A stretch of DNA of 64,000 nt from Roseobacter sp. (GCA_002731875.1 PCCY01000031.1:1-64000); one strand, 5' to 3'; positions 1 to 8,926 are shown, counted from the first letter of the stretch. Notes: generated by a model not told the origin, from the sequence alone. Program-made: numbers and translations.

Positions 1-298
1 ATACATAATCATAAAAATATAAAACGCGTTTAGTAACATAATCGCAATTATCAGAAACAAGCCGCCCTAACGGTGAACGCTACCCTCAAATGCGACTCTT
101 GTTAGAAAACAGTAGCTTATCTAATGAGAGCGATTTATAGCAACGGATCTTGCTCTCTGTGGTAAAAGGTGTCGCGGTCCAACTCTTGCTCACAAGTCCG
201 GCGGCACCGACCCGGCCCGAAAACTGACGTTTGACAATTTGGCCAGATAGCGCATACGAGGCCATCCTTCGCATTCCAAATATGAACGGCGTCAGATT
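1..298. other. Intergenic, no gene recognised
   Basis: This stretch lies downstream of the MOSC gene. Its first 60 bases are AT-rich. Only short open frames occur, on both strands, with no ribosome-binding site or family resemblance. I see no tRNA, repeat or strong terminator in it. Confidence 0.5.
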
Positions 299-844
299 TC
301 AAACGCGTTCCAGAGGAAAGTATGGTTTCATGGGATAGGAAAGCTGAATGGGGTCGCTTGCCTTTACAAGTCCTCCGACTTTGGCGACTGCCATGACCCC
401 AGTTTTGCGGATGACGTTCCCATTCGCCTCCTTCATCAAAACAGCAGAAAGTAAACCAGCCTGAAATTCGTTGATCTGTTTGCATGGGTTTCTAAGTCCG
501 GTGACCTCCAATTCAACCGTCTGGCCGATCTTTAAAATCGTTCCTTTCGGTAGCGCCAGTAAATCAATACCCGTCGTCGTGATGTTCTCGCCCAAATCAG
601 CGGCGCCGACTACAAACCCCCTTTTACGAACCTCCGAGAATAGCTCCGAATGGATCAAGTGAACCTGGCGAAGGTTGGGCGCACTGGGGTTAGTTGCCAC
701 GCGTGAGCGATGCTTTACGGTTTCACCCAAATGAGCATCGCCTGCGACGCCCATGCCCTCAACAATGCAAATTTCTGACATCAATTTTTTGGAAAATCAA
801 TGGGCACCATCCTTTGCCACAGCAATAACTCTTGCGCCCAACAT
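299..844 (-). pseudogene. MOSC domain protein, interrupted by an in-frame TGA
   Basis: MOSC domains are the sulfur-carrier fold found at the C-terminus of molybdenum cofactor sulfurases and in stand-alone YiiM-like proteins. The typical stand-alone features are visible: GVAGDAHLGETVKHRSR, NLRQVHLIHSELF, GENITTTG, and the conserved Cys in TGLRNPCKQ. The family N-terminus (RVIAVAKDGAH-x-FSK) is also present, starting from an ATG at 842-844. However, the codon between His and Phe-Ser-Lys is TGA (797-799 on the plus strand reads tca), where homologues have a sense codon. Everything after it stays in frame to the stop at 299. A shorter product of about 160 residues could still start at TTG 784 or ATG 781, without the first beta strand. 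The gene is therefore either a recent nonsense pseudogene or carries a base-calling error. Confidence 0.75.
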
Positions 845-1154
845 AAAGTATCCAATCAAGTTCACAGTAAATCAAACAGACACTAGCCTCGGCTATTTTG
901 ATCCAACGCAGGTTAAACCCAACCATCGGTTCCGCCTCAAAGATCACAGAATGCGTGCCTATCTTGCATGGGAAACGGCAGGTTCTAGCTGCGTGATACA
1001 GTATCTAGTCGGGAGGGTCGAGACTTGCCTGCTGAAGTTGGTTGTCACGATGTGCGTTTAACCAGTTCATTTTCGGGGCATTCCGAATCTGATGGAACCA
1101 TTTTGGCGCTTCAGAGGTTGTGTCGGTAATGAAACTGACCAATGAGGAATACAA
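845..1154. other. Intergenic between MOSC gene and PRC-barrel gene
   Basis: This is a divergent intergenic region of about 310 bases. It holds the likely promoter of the downstream PRC-barrel gene, including an EcfG-like -35 at 1094. The open frames here are short and lack ribosome-binding sites. Confidence 0.5.
1094..1119 (+). promoter_or_regulatory. Possible EcfG-type stress promoter (imperfect)
   Basis: GGAAC at 1094-1098 is followed after 17 bases by GGTT at 1116-1119. The alphaproteobacterial EcfG consensus is GGAAC-N16/17-CGTT, so there is one mismatch in the -10. It lies 35 bases before the PRC-barrel gene, a gene type often stress-induced. Weaker than the sites at 28876 and 41982. 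Confidence 0.35.
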
Positions 1155-1670
1155 ATGACACGCAATTTTTTGACAACAACCGCCATGATTACAGCCTTGG
1201 TTGCAGGCTCCGTCGCTTATGCCGAAGGCAAGCCTGAAGGCCAAGGTGTAGCTGAGCCACAAGCTAGCTCGTCGCTGCAAACAAATGCCGAAACAACCGC
1301 CGAAACCAGCACTTATGGGCCACGCGTTGAGGGTATGCCCGCATACGAAGAAGGTCACTCCAAAATCTCGCGCGTACAGCACGATGCACTTGCAAGTGCA
1401 GTTGGACATGAGTTCCGTTCAACCGACGGCGAGGTTATCGGTGTTGTGAGTGGCGTGAAGTTTAACGAAAACGGCGAAAGCGAGCTGCACATCAACACAA
1501 GCGACAACGACAAAATCGAAGCTGATACCGTTGTAATCACCTTGTCACCTGAAGGCATCGTGGAAAAAGACGGCAAGCTGGTTTTGGATATGACAGCTGA
1601 CGAATTCTATACCAGCGCTGTAGATAACGGTACACGCGGTACAGAACGGGTCTTTGTTATCTCGATGTAA
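1155..1670 (+). CDS. Secreted PRC-barrel-like protein
   Basis: A 171-residue protein with a clear signal peptide: charged MTRN, a hydrophobic stretch, and a probable cleavage after AYA near residue 23. A Gln/Glu/Thr-rich linker follows. The C-terminal half (about residues 90-155, from HEFRSTDGEVIGVVSGVKF to VLDMTADEF) matches the pattern of PRC-barrel domains: a short beta strand with a D/N-G-E-x-I-G turn, alternating hydrophobic strands, and a closing acidic stretch. Such periplasmic proteins are common in Rhodobacterales and often stress-linked, with no settled function. The gene stands alone, with a likely EcfG-like promoter upstream and a strong terminator downstream. Confidence 0.6.
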   Translation: MTRNFLTTTAMITALVAGSVAYAEGKPEGQGVAEPQASSSLQTNAETTAETSTYGPRVEGMPAYEEGHSKISRVQHDALASAVGHEFRSTDGEVIGVVSGVKFNENGESELHINTSDNDKIEADTVVITLSPEGIVEKDGKLVLDMTADEFYTSAVDNGTRGTERVFVISM

Positions 1671-1738
1671 GATTTAACGAGTGTATATTCAGCCCAAACG
1701 CTGAGGTATACCAGTCCCCGGCTTTATTGGCGGGCAAT

Positions 1739-1771
1739 AAAGGTCGGAACGTTCAGCGTTCCGGCCTTTTT
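1739..1771 (+). terminator. Rho-independent terminator
   Basis: A 13-base arm beginning AAAGGTCGGAACG pairs with CGTTCCGGCCTTT (one G-U pair) around a 5-base loop and runs into a T tract. It ends the PRC-barrel transcript. Confidence 0.85.
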
Positions 1772-1790
1772 GTACTTTATGGTAAAATCT

Positions 1791-1816
1791 ATTGGCACCC
1801 ATAATTGGCACCCATA
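1791..1816. repeat. 13-bp tandem direct repeat
   Basis: ATTGGCACCCATA occurs twice back to back (1791-1803 and 1804-1816), just beyond the terminator. No tRNA or integrase was found beside it, so its role is unknown. The rest of 1772-2088 shows no gene. Confidence 0.6.
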
Positions 1817-2088
1817 GCGGACCCCCGGGCCTATTCACTGTTTCGATCTTTAAAATGTGCGGGGTCGAATCCGGCTTCAGCAGCGGCATAGCAGCGCAAA
1901 GTACAGGGCAGTGTTCACGTCATCCGAGCCGTGTGCGAGGCGTCAAAAAATCTTGAGCCGGGAGCAGCTTGATAATGCTCGCAACCCATGGACATTTTCG
2001 AGACACGGGGATTATCTGTGCGGCATGCTGTCCCTGACCGTATCGATCAGGGCGCTTACTCGATAATTGCGATCTCGGGAGGAAAATC

Positions 2089-3183
2089 ATGGATCGTCGT
2101 TCTTTCATTCGTAAAGCTGGTGTATTGGGAGCGGGTGCTGCGGCATCGACCCTGGCTGCCCCAGCGGTTGCCCAAGGCAACATCACTTGGCGCATGGTCA
2201 CAACCTGGCCCAAGAATTTCCCGGGTCTGGGTGTCGGGGCGCAGCGGTTGGCCGACCGCATTACGGCAGCTTCGGGTGGGCGGCTAACCGTTCAGGTCTA
2301 TTCAGCAGGTGAAATGGTGCCTCCGCTGCAGTCGCTGGATGCCGTTATCGATGGGACCGCCGAAATGAGCCACGGTGCCGCCTATTACTGGCAGAACAAG
2401 TCGGCAGCTTTGTCGTTCTTTACCGGCGTACCCTATGGCATGACGACTCCGGAGCTGACAGCTTGGGTTCGCTACTTGGGCGGGCAGGAAATTTGGGACG
2501 AGATCTATGACCAGTTCGGCGTTCAGGGCTTCTTGTCGGGCAACACCGGAACTCAAGCCGGCGGCTGGTTCCGGAATGAACTGACCAGTCTTGACGATAT
2601 CAAGGGCGTAAGATTCCGGACGCCCGGGCTCGGTGGACGGGTTTGGGAAAAGCTTGGCGCGACAGTTACCAACATGGCAGCCGGAGAAATCTTTCAGGCG
2701 TTGCAATCAGGCACGTTGGACGCAGCCGAGTTCGTCGGCCCCTATAACGACTTGGCTCTGGGTTTCCATCAGGTTGCCAAGAACTATTACATGCCGTCTT
2801 TCGTAGAGCCTGGGCTTGCCACTGAACTTGTGGTCGACAAGAAAAAGTATCAGGATCTACCGGAAGACCTTCAGGCGATTATCCGCGACGTATCTCAGGC
2901 GGAATATGATCAGGTGGCGGCGGATTTCGTTGCCAACGATCCACGCGCGCTCAAGACGCTTGTCGAAGAACATGGCGTCATCGTACGCAAGTTCCCCGAT
3001 GATATCATGGAAGCGGGTGCGAAAGCTTCGGTAGAAGTGGTTGAGGAACTGCGCAACAGTGATGATCCGCTGGTCAAGAAAACGGCGAACAGTTTCGTCG
3101 AGGCATTGAATCTGGTGCGCACCCGCACCGAGCAGATTGATGCACCCTTTGTGCAGGCGCGCGAAAAGTATCTGAAATACTAA
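2089..3183 (+). CDS. TRAP transporter substrate-binding protein, TakP-like
   Basis: Periplasmic solute receptor (364 residues) of a TRAP system, which uses a sodium gradient to import organic acids. The N-terminus, with DRRSFIRKAG and a hydrophobic segment ending APAVAQ, is a Tat signal peptide. The body resembles the TakP subgroup that binds 2-oxo acids: GNTGTQAGGWFRNE in the middle, RFRTPG with the carboxylate-binding Arg, then FVGPYND near residue 215, where TakP has a Trp in place of the Phe. The ATG follows a good GGAGG site. No permease gene follows on this strand. The nearest dctQ/dctM pair (5234 down to 3247) converges on it from the opposite strand and is its likely partner. Confidence 0.85.
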   Translation: MDRRSFIRKAGVLGAGAAASTLAAPAVAQGNITWRMVTTWPKNFPGLGVGAQRLADRITAASGGRLTVQVYSAGEMVPPLQSLDAVIDGTAEMSHGAAYYWQNKSAALSFFTGVPYGMTTPELTAWVRYLGGQEIWDEIYDQFGVQGFLSGNTGTQAGGWFRNELTSLDDIKGVRFRTPGLGGRVWEKLGATVTNMAAGEIFQALQSGTLDAAEFVGPYNDLALGFHQVAKNYYMPSFVEPGLATELVVDKKKYQDLPEDLQAIIRDVSQAEYDQVAADFVANDPRALKTLVEEHGVIVRKFPDDIMEAGAKASVEVVEELRNSDDPLVKKTANSFVEALNLVRTRTEQIDAPFVQAREKYLKY

Positions 3184-3203
3184 GCCTGTCAGTAACGTAA
3201 TGG

Positions 3204-3236
3204 TGGAAGGCCCGGTATGCTTTACCGGGCCTTCCA
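3204..3236. terminator. Bidirectional terminator between convergent genes
   Basis: A perfect hairpin with GGAAGGCCCGGTA / TACCGGGCCTTCC arms and a 5-base loop lies between the TakP-like gene and the convergent dctM gene. The T-rich sequence on either side is short. Confidence 0.8.
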
Positions 3237-3246
3237 TTTATCTGCC

Positions 3247-4638
3247 CTAGCTCGCAATCAATCGGGGTAGCCACGTGACGATTTGCGGGAAAACAAACAG
3301 GATCGCGATTGCGATGATCTGCAACACCACAAATGGCAAGATCCCTTTGTAGATAGCGCTGGTCGGTAGATCCGCAGGTGCGACGCCCCGCAGGTAAAAC
3401 AGCGCAAACCCGAAGGGCGGCGTCAAGAACGAAGTCTGAAGGTTCACCCCGACCATCACACCAAGCCAAATTGGATCGACGTCCAGCGCCAATAAAACAG
3501 GGGCGGTGATGGGGATCACGATAAAGATGATCTCGAATGTATCCAGGATGAACCCGAGAAAGAACATGATGACCATGACCACCGCCACGGCGGCCATCGG
3601 GCCTCCGGGTAGATTGCTCAGGAACTCATGTACCAGGTTGTCACCCCCCATCATCCGAAACACGATGGAAAAGACCGACGCGCCCAAGAGGATGACAAAC
3701 ACCATACTGGTGATGGTCGCGGTGGCGATCATGGTTTGCTTGAGGATGCTGAAAGATAGCCGCCAACGCAGGGCCGCAAGCACCATCGCGCCGACAGCGC
3801 CGACTGAGGCTGCTTCGGTTGGGGTAGCGATACCACCCAGGATCGACCCAAGCACTGCAAGGATCAGCAGCAACGGCGGGATAAGCGCTATGGCGATTTC
3901 GCGCCACAGGTCAGCTTTTTCGTCGGCGGGTACAGGTGTTGCGGGGCAGGATGCAGGGTCGGATACAGCCTTGAACAGGACGAACCCGAGATAGAGTGAG
4001 ACCAGCAGTATACCCGGAAAAAGCGCGCCGGCGAACAGATCGCCCACAGATACGGGGGTTGGTGCAAAGTTGCCTTTTGCCATCTGGACTTGGCTGTTGA
4101 TACCAGACAGCATGTCGCCCATGAAAATCAGGACCGTCGACGGTGGAATGATTTGACCCAGTGTACCACTCGCACAGATGACTCCGGTTGCCAGTTTGGG
4201 ATCATACCCTGCCCGCAACATTGCAGGTAAGGAAATAAGCCCCATCGTCACGACCGTAGCGCCCACTACACCGGTGGAAGCAGCAAGCATCGCGCCGACA
4301 AGTACCACCGAAATGCCTAGCCCGCCGCGCATGTTGCCGAACAGTTTGCTCATCGTCAGCAACAGTTGCTCGGCAATCTGGCTGCGCTCCAGCATAACTC
4401 CCATGAATATGAAAAGGGGGACCGCCACCAGGACTTCGTTGGTCATGAACCCGATATAACGGTTGGGCAAAGAGCCAAAATTGGACGGATCAAATACGCC
4501 AAAAGCCATGCCGACGCTTCCAAAAAGCAGCGATACGCCGGCAAGGGTAAAGGCGACCGGAAAGCCTAGCAGCAAGAACCCGATTACCCCGAAAAACATC
4601 AATGCGGCAAGAAGTTCGCCAATCATAACCGGATCCAT
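3247..4638 (-). CDS. TRAP transporter large permease (DctM type)
   Basis: Large membrane subunit (463 residues) that carries substrate and sodium in TRAP systems. It has about a dozen hydrophobic segments and the DctM-family signatures: GFPVAFTLAG near the N-terminus, PLFIFMG, GQIIPPSTVLI in the middle, and a C-terminal LGVNLQTSFLTPPFG-like segment. Its start codon overlaps the stop of the small permease gene upstream (shared base at 4638), so the two are translationally coupled. It is the last gene of the minus-strand run that starts at gntR. The length resembles the larger DctM proteins paired with TakP-type receptors, which supports pairing with the convergent receptor at 2089. Confidence 0.9.
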   Translation of the reverse strand: MDPVMIGELLAALMFFGVIGFLLLGFPVAFTLAGVSLLFGSVGMAFGVFDPSNFGSLPNRYIGFMTNEVLVAVPLFIFMGVMLERSQIAEQLLLTMSKLFGNMRGGLGISVVLVGAMLAASTGVVGATVVTMGLISLPAMLRAGYDPKLATGVICASGTLGQIIPPSTVLIFMGDMLSGINSQVQMAKGNFAPTPVSVGDLFAGALFPGILLVSLYLGFVLFKAVSDPASCPATPVPADEKADLWREIAIALIPPLLLILAVLGSILGGIATPTEAASVGAVGAMVLAALRWRLSFSILKQTMIATATITSMVFVILLGASVFSIVFRMMGGDNLVHEFLSNLPGGPMAAVAVVMVIMFFLGFILDTFEIIFIVIPITAPVLLALDVDPIWLGVMVGVNLQTSFLTPPFGFALFYLRGVAPADLPTSAIYKGILPFVVLQIIAIAILFVFPQIVTWLPRLIAS

Positions 4639-5234
4639 CAGGCGGCTCCCTGCGGGTGATCGGCGGCACTGTGGTCGGGGCTGTACTGAATGGATTGTGG
4701 AACGAGATGGGCGTTGTTACTCAGCACCAGCACCGACCGGATCGCCATTGCCAACCCTTGCAGGGCAATCAGCGCGACGAACCCGATGATAAAGGTTTTC
4801 AGAATGTACAAGCCGGGCATACCGCCCACATTTGCAGACCCTTCGTGATAGCTCCAGGCGCGGATCACAAAAGGGATAGAGTATTGATAGACAACCCAGC
4901 AAAACGGTAACAGAAACAGAAATACGCCGATAAGATCAATCAGAGCCCGACGTGCCATGCTTGCCGGTCGATAAAAGATGTCGACCCGCACGTGATCGTC
5001 ACGCAGCAGCGCAAATCCGGCCACCGCCGTGAACATCGCGCCGTTCAACCAGATATAAAGGTCCTGCATCCAAACATAGCTGGTAGCGAAAAGATATCGC
5101 TGTACGACCACGGTGAAGCAGATAATGACGATAGCCAATGCCAGCCAGGCGAATGTTTTGCCTATGACGAGATTCACAGCGCAAATCAGTTTGGCAATTC
5201 CCGCAAGAAAACGCAACCCAGCTCCCTTTCCCAT
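4638..5234 (-). CDS. TRAP transporter small permease (DctQ type)
   Basis: Small membrane subunit (198 residues from the chosen ATG) with four hydrophobic segments and the DctQ-like motif YVWMQDLYIWLNGAMF, then the RDDHVRVDIFY turn after the second helix. The open frame extends upstream to 5357, but the extension (Cys- and Ser-rich, no family resemblance) is unlikely to be translated, and homologues begin close to MGKGAG. The gene overlaps the large permease gene downstream by one base. It follows the previous dctM by about 136 bases, so it may be read through from the GntR-led operon or have its own promoter. Confidence 0.8.
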   Translation of the reverse strand: MGKGAGLRFLAGIAKLICAVNLVIGKTFAWLALAIVIICFTVVVQRYLFATSYVWMQDLYIWLNGAMFTAVAGFALLRDDHVRVDIFYRPASMARRALIDLIGVFLFLLPFCWVVYQYSIPFVIRAWSYHEGSANVGGMPGLYILKTFIIGFVALIALQGLAMAIRSVLVLSNNAHLVPQSIQYSPDHSAADHPQGAA

Positions 5235-5370
5235 ACTGATTGTTGTCTTCAGCACTTCAATCAAAGTGCGCCATGAAAATGTCAAGCCATAGAAACCGCT
5301 GCGATCGGCGAGCGACACCAAACTTAGCGCGTCGCACGCTGCGACAGGACATCGCACCTATGGGTTGGAC

Positions 5371-6678
5371 CTATAAAGACGGAAGCCAAAGCGCCAATTG
5401 CGGGAATATGATCAACAACAGCACCACAAGGATGGCGCAGCCCATATAGGGGAATGCAGATAGGTATATCTCGCGCATGGTGGTATCCTTGGGGGCCACC
5501 CCTTTCATCACGAACAGCAACAATCCAAACGGCGGCGTGGTAAAGCTGATTTCAAGCGCAAGTAATATGACCAGCCCGAACCATACCGGATCGAACCCCA
5601 ACGTCGTAGCCAGTGGGAAGAAGATCGGCACGGTAAGCAACATCATGGATATCTGCTCCATGAACATACCCAGCAACAGCAAGACGCCGAACATCACCAA
5701 CAGCATGGCAACCGGTGCGAGGTCAAAAGAAGTAGCCCAACGGATCAACCCGCTGGAGGCACCAGAGAACGCAAGCAGCTGGCTGAATGTCGATGAACCG
5801 AACACAATGAGATACGCCATCAGCGTGACACGCAAGGCACCGATTACCGATCGTTTCATCGCCTCCCAGGTCAGACATCTGAAAAGCATTGCCAAGATGA
5901 TAACCCCTAATGCGCCGAAAGCTGCCGCCTCGGAAGGGGTAATCAATCCGGCTACCATTCCGATCACGATCAACACCATGACCGATAGCATCGGCACCAC
6001 GTCCCCGAACAGTAACCGCACCTTTTCCCCAAAACCGAGGGTCTCAACTTCGTAAGCTGGCGCAGCGGTCGGATCTATTTTCGTCTGGATATAGATGGTT
6101 GCGATATAAAAACATGCCAGGATCAGGCCCGGAATTATCCCGGCGATCAGCAATGCCCCGACATCGATACGGGCAAGTGTCGCCAACAACACCGCAAGAG
6201 CTGATGGCGGGATGATGATTGCCAAGCCGCCGGTGCCCAGAATCGGACCGATTGACATATGCTTTTTGTACCCGCGCGCAGTCATTTCCGGCACCATCAG
6301 GCTGCCCAGCAAGGCCGTCGACCCCATCGAAGATCCAGACAATGTGGAAAATGCAGTTCCGCCCAGTACCGTCACATAGGAAAGTCGCCCGGGCAACTTG
6401 CCCAGCAGACGGTCAATCGCGTTGAACATGCGCTTGCCCAGTCCGGTATAAAAGAAAATCTCACCCATCAGAAGAAACAACGGGATAGGCACCAGCGCAT
6501 AGTTGGTAAGCCCGCCGAAACCATTGTTCAGCAGAAGGGTTACGCCTTTTGCGCCGCCCATGAAAAACCAGGCCCCGACGATGTTGGCCGCCAGAAAAGC
6601 CAGCGCGACAGGCATGCCAAGCGCCATGAGCACCAATATCGACCCCAGCAGCACAGCCAGAGATTCAAACCATTCCAT
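5371..6678 (-). CDS. TRAP transporter large permease (DctM type)
   Basis: DctM-family membrane subunit (435 residues) with about 12 transmembrane segments. Signatures include GMPVALAFLAANIVGA, PLFLLMGEIFF, GGLAIIIPPSALAVLL and LEISFTTPPFGLLLFVMKGVAP near the C-terminus. Its ATG overlaps the TAA of the small permease gene (TAATG at 6678), indicating coupling. With the receptor at 7244 and the small permease at 6678 it forms one complete TRAP system. That system lies directly downstream of leuC/leuD-like genes, so it probably imports a substrate or intermediate of the hydratase step, most likely a di- or tricarboxylate or hydroxy acid. Confidence 0.92.
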   Translation of the reverse strand: MEWFESLAVLLGSILVLMALGMPVALAFLAANIVGAWFFMGGAKGVTLLLNNGFGGLTNYALVPIPLFLLMGEIFFYTGLGKRMFNAIDRLLGKLPGRLSYVTVLGGTAFSTLSGSSMGSTALLGSLMVPEMTARGYKKHMSIGPILGTGGLAIIIPPSALAVLLATLARIDVGALLIAGIIPGLILACFYIATIYIQTKIDPTAAPAYEVETLGFGEKVRLLFGDVVPMLSVMVLIVIGMVAGLITPSEAAAFGALGVIILAMLFRCLTWEAMKRSVIGALRVTLMAYLIVFGSSTFSQLLAFSGASSGLIRWATSFDLAPVAMLLVMFGVLLLLGMFMEQISMMLLTVPIFFPLATTLGFDPVWFGLVILLALEISFTTPPFGLLLFVMKGVAPKDTTMREIYLSAFPYMGCAILVVLLLIIFPQLALWLPSL

Positions 6679-7184
6679 TATTCGTGTATTCCTGCTTCGC
6701 CTGAGTGCATGAGATCATCGCCGAACACGAAGCGTGAGAATTCGATCGCCATCAGGCCAAAGCTGACGGGAAAGGCGAGAGTAAGTATCCATTTGGGAAA
6801 GTAATAGGCGCGGACATCCAGGTCATTCCGCGCGATGTTTCCCAGGAACAGCTCAGCTCCTTTGTAGGCAAGGATCGCGGATACCAAAACGCAAAGCGCG
6901 GCGACCAGTCTGCTGACAAGCCGCCGCATCGAGGGAGGCAACGCCGATGTAACCAATTCGATGTGAACATGCCCTTTTTCCCGGACCAGCCACGGTGCGC
7001 CCAACATGGTCATGTACAAGATCGCGTATTCAGACGAGGTGAAAAGCCAAGCAAAGGGCTGCAAGCCCGCGTTGCGCATCACGACAGACAATATGACTGA
7101 GATCATCAGCCACACCAGCATGACCCCCGCGATTCCCGCCATCGCATATAAGAACGCCCGATATAATCGACCGACGAGCTGCAT
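6678..7184 (-). CDS. TRAP transporter small permease (DctQ type)
   Basis: Four-helix DctQ-type subunit (168 residues). The recognisable central part is SSEYAILYMTMLGAPWLVREKGHVHIELV, in which the Glu near the start of helix 2 and the xxGHVxIxLV turn are typical. It sits between the receptor gene and the large permease gene. A GC-rich hairpin in the 59-base gap after the receptor gene probably lowers expression of the two membrane subunits relative to the receptor. Confidence 0.88.
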   Translation of the reverse strand: MQLVGRLYRAFLYAMAGIAGVMLVWLMISVILSVVMRNAGLQPFAWLFTSSEYAILYMTMLGAPWLVREKGHVHIELVTSALPPSMRRLVSRLVAALCVLVSAILAYKGAELFLGNIARNDLDVRAYYFPKWILTLAFPVSFGLMAIEFSRFVFGDDLMHSGEAGIHE

Positions 7185-7208
7185 ACCCTGCCCCTTGTTT
7201 GAAAAATC

Positions 7209-7234
7209 GGCGCGTCGCTTGATACCGACGCGCC
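7209..7234 (-). terminator. Intra-operon attenuating hairpin after receptor gene
   Basis: The 9-base arms GGCGCGTCG / CGACGCGCC are perfectly paired and, read on the minus strand, are followed by GATTTTTC. The position between receptor and permease genes fits partial termination that yields excess receptor. Confidence 0.75.
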
Positions 7235-7243
7235 AAAAAGTTC

Positions 7244-8254
7244 TTATTCGACTTTTGATTTGTCGTAGAACAGTTCGATCAGCTTGTCATAGTTGCCGTC
7301 GCCTTGCGGGCTTTCAGCCATCAGGCCTTTCATGCGGTCCCATGTCTTTTGCGTGGCCGCTGCCAAATAGTTTTTCGCGGCATCGCCTTCCAGGGTTACA
7401 ACTTTCATGCCTGCCTCTTCGAGCTTGGCAAAGTCTTCGTCACGTACCTTGCCCAGTTTCGCGGCAGACGACTTTTCATGCTCGATAGCGACGTCCTGCA
7501 GTATCTTGCGCGATTCATCGGATAGCGAATTCCATTTCTCGAGGTTCACGATGGTACCCAGATCGGTAGAGAAAAAGCATGGCTCGATCCGATAGTTCAG
7601 GAATTCATTCCACTTCAGGTCGATCAAGCCAATTTGCGTCCAGCCTGTCGCGTCGACGACCCCTCTTTCCAGCGCGGAATAAACTTCGGTCGTCGGCAGG
7701 TCGATCACCTGTGCGCCGAGATACTCAGTGAAAAACGCATTATACACCGCGTTGCCGCGCAGCTTGAGGCCAGAAACATCCAGGTTGCCGTCTGCATCAA
7801 GTTTTGGTTCGTCTCGGGTCCACAGGTTGTAACATACACCGGAATCGAACCACCCGAGGTATTTTACGCCCATCTTCTCTTGGTGGATCTGATCAATCAG
7901 TTCGATGCCGCCATTGGCGCGTGCCTCGACTGCGGTAACGTTCGATGTAACCAGCGCATCCTTCTCCGGTAGGGCACCTGCGTAAAAGCTCCCGGGTGTA
8001 TACACCATATCCACAACACCGGACCTTACAGCGTCAGGTTGCTGGAACATGCCGATCGCCTCAGGCCCCCCGCGCACTTCGATCTTAACCACGCCCTCGC
8101 CGGCGGCATTCACCTTGTCGACAAATTCCAGAAAGGATTTGGTATAAACCAGCGACTCTGGGAACGCATGCACTGCTGTCAGCGTATCCTGAGCGAACGC
8201 AGTGCTTGTCAAAGCAGTTGTGGCCAGGATGCCACCGATAATTGTATGTCTCAT
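7244..8254 (-). CDS. TRAP transporter substrate-binding protein (DctP family)
   Basis: Periplasmic receptor (336 residues) with a Sec signal peptide ending near STAFA. The DctP fold is suggested by the order FPESLVYTKSFLEFVDKVN, GGPEAIGMFQQPDAVRSGVVDM, LKLRGNAVYN (conserved Arg for the substrate carboxylate) and DLPTTEVYSALERGVVDATGWT. An SD-like GGGAGTAAG precedes the ATG. It is co-directional with leuD-like and leuC-like genes upstream and with dctQ/dctM downstream. The ligand cannot be read from sequence. The context points to a carboxylate handled by the neighbouring hydratase. Confidence 0.88.
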   Translation of the reverse strand: MRHTIIGGILATTALTSTAFAQDTLTAVHAFPESLVYTKSFLEFVDKVNAAGEGVVKIEVRGGPEAIGMFQQPDAVRSGVVDMVYTPGSFYAGALPEKDALVTSNVTAVEARANGGIELIDQIHQEKMGVKYLGWFDSGVCYNLWTRDEPKLDADGNLDVSGLKLRGNAVYNAFFTEYLGAQVIDLPTTEVYSALERGVVDATGWTQIGLIDLKWNEFLNYRIEPCFFSTDLGTIVNLEKWNSLSDESRKILQDVAIEHEKSSAAKLGKVRDEDFAKLEEAGMKVVTLEGDAAKNYLAAATQKTWDRMKGLMAESPQGDGNYDKLIELFYDKSKVE

Positions 8255-8335
8255 GTTTCTTACTCCCGGTTGTTAAGGGTGTCTTTGCGACTTCCCGTTT
8301 CGTTTCCGCCCCGCCCTGAACCGGGCAAAGGCACC

Positions 8336-8926
8336 TTAAGACGCAGGCAGTGCCCACGGGTGCGCGGCAAAGCGGGCCGCGCGAAAAGCTTGTATTTCGT
8401 CGTCGTGCTGGGTTGTGAGATCTATATCGTCCCACCCGTTAACGAGTTTTTTGCGCCAGACGGGATCAAGTTCGAATGAGAATTCCTGACCTGCAATCTG
8501 AACCGTGGAGGCGGACAAATCCACAGTTGCATCCGCATCTTCACGACCAATGACCGCGATTAATGCCTCGATATCATCTTCGGGCAGTTGCGCAGGTAGC
8601 AGACCGTTATTCACCGCATTGCTCCGAAAGATATCGCCAAAGCTCGGGGCGAAAACAGCCTTGATGCCAAAGTCTACCAGCGCATAAACCGCCGCCTCTC
8701 GGCTGGAACCACTGCCAAAGTTGCGCCGCGTAACAACGATATCAATGTTTGTATAACGATTAAGGATATGGTCTGCGTCATCCTGGCGAATGTCATGCAA
8801 TAAAAAGCCGCCATAGCCATCCGCCCGAGGGGCGGACATGAACCGCGCCGGTATCAACTGATCGGTGTCAATATTGGCTTGGGGCAGTGCCACGGCCCGT
8901 CCGTTGATCTGGGTCCAACCGCTCAC
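8336..8926 (-). CDS. LeuD-like hydratase small subunit
   Basis: Swivel-domain subunit (196 residues) of an aconitase-family hydratase, matching 3-isopropylmalate dehydratase small subunits in length. Motifs are NIDTDQLIPARFM near the N-terminus and RRNFGSGSSREAAVYAL, whose Ser/Arg bind the substrate. Translation most likely starts at GTG 8926, which overlaps the stop of the large subunit (GTGA). The longer open frame upstream runs through the large-subunit gene and has no family resemblance. Because no leuA or leuB lies nearby and the neighbours are TRAP and hydantoinase genes, this pair probably acts on maleate, citraconate or an alkylated maleate instead of serving leucine synthesis. That assignment is inference. 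Confidence 0.8.
   Translation of the reverse strand: MSGWTQINGRAVALPQANIDTDQLIPARFMSAPRADGYGGFLLHDIRQDDADHILNRYTNIDIVVTRRNFGSGSSREAAVYALVDFGIKAVFAPSFGDIFRSNAVNNGLLPAQLPEDDIEALIAVIGREDADATVDLSASTVQIAGQEFSFELDPVWRKKLVNGWDDIDLTTQHDDEIQAFRAARFAAHPWALPAS

Noticed and set aside
1855..1890. Fragment resembling a tRNA T-loop (GGGTCGAATCC)
   Set aside because: The flanking bases do not form a T-stem, and no acceptor or anticodon arms are found nearby.
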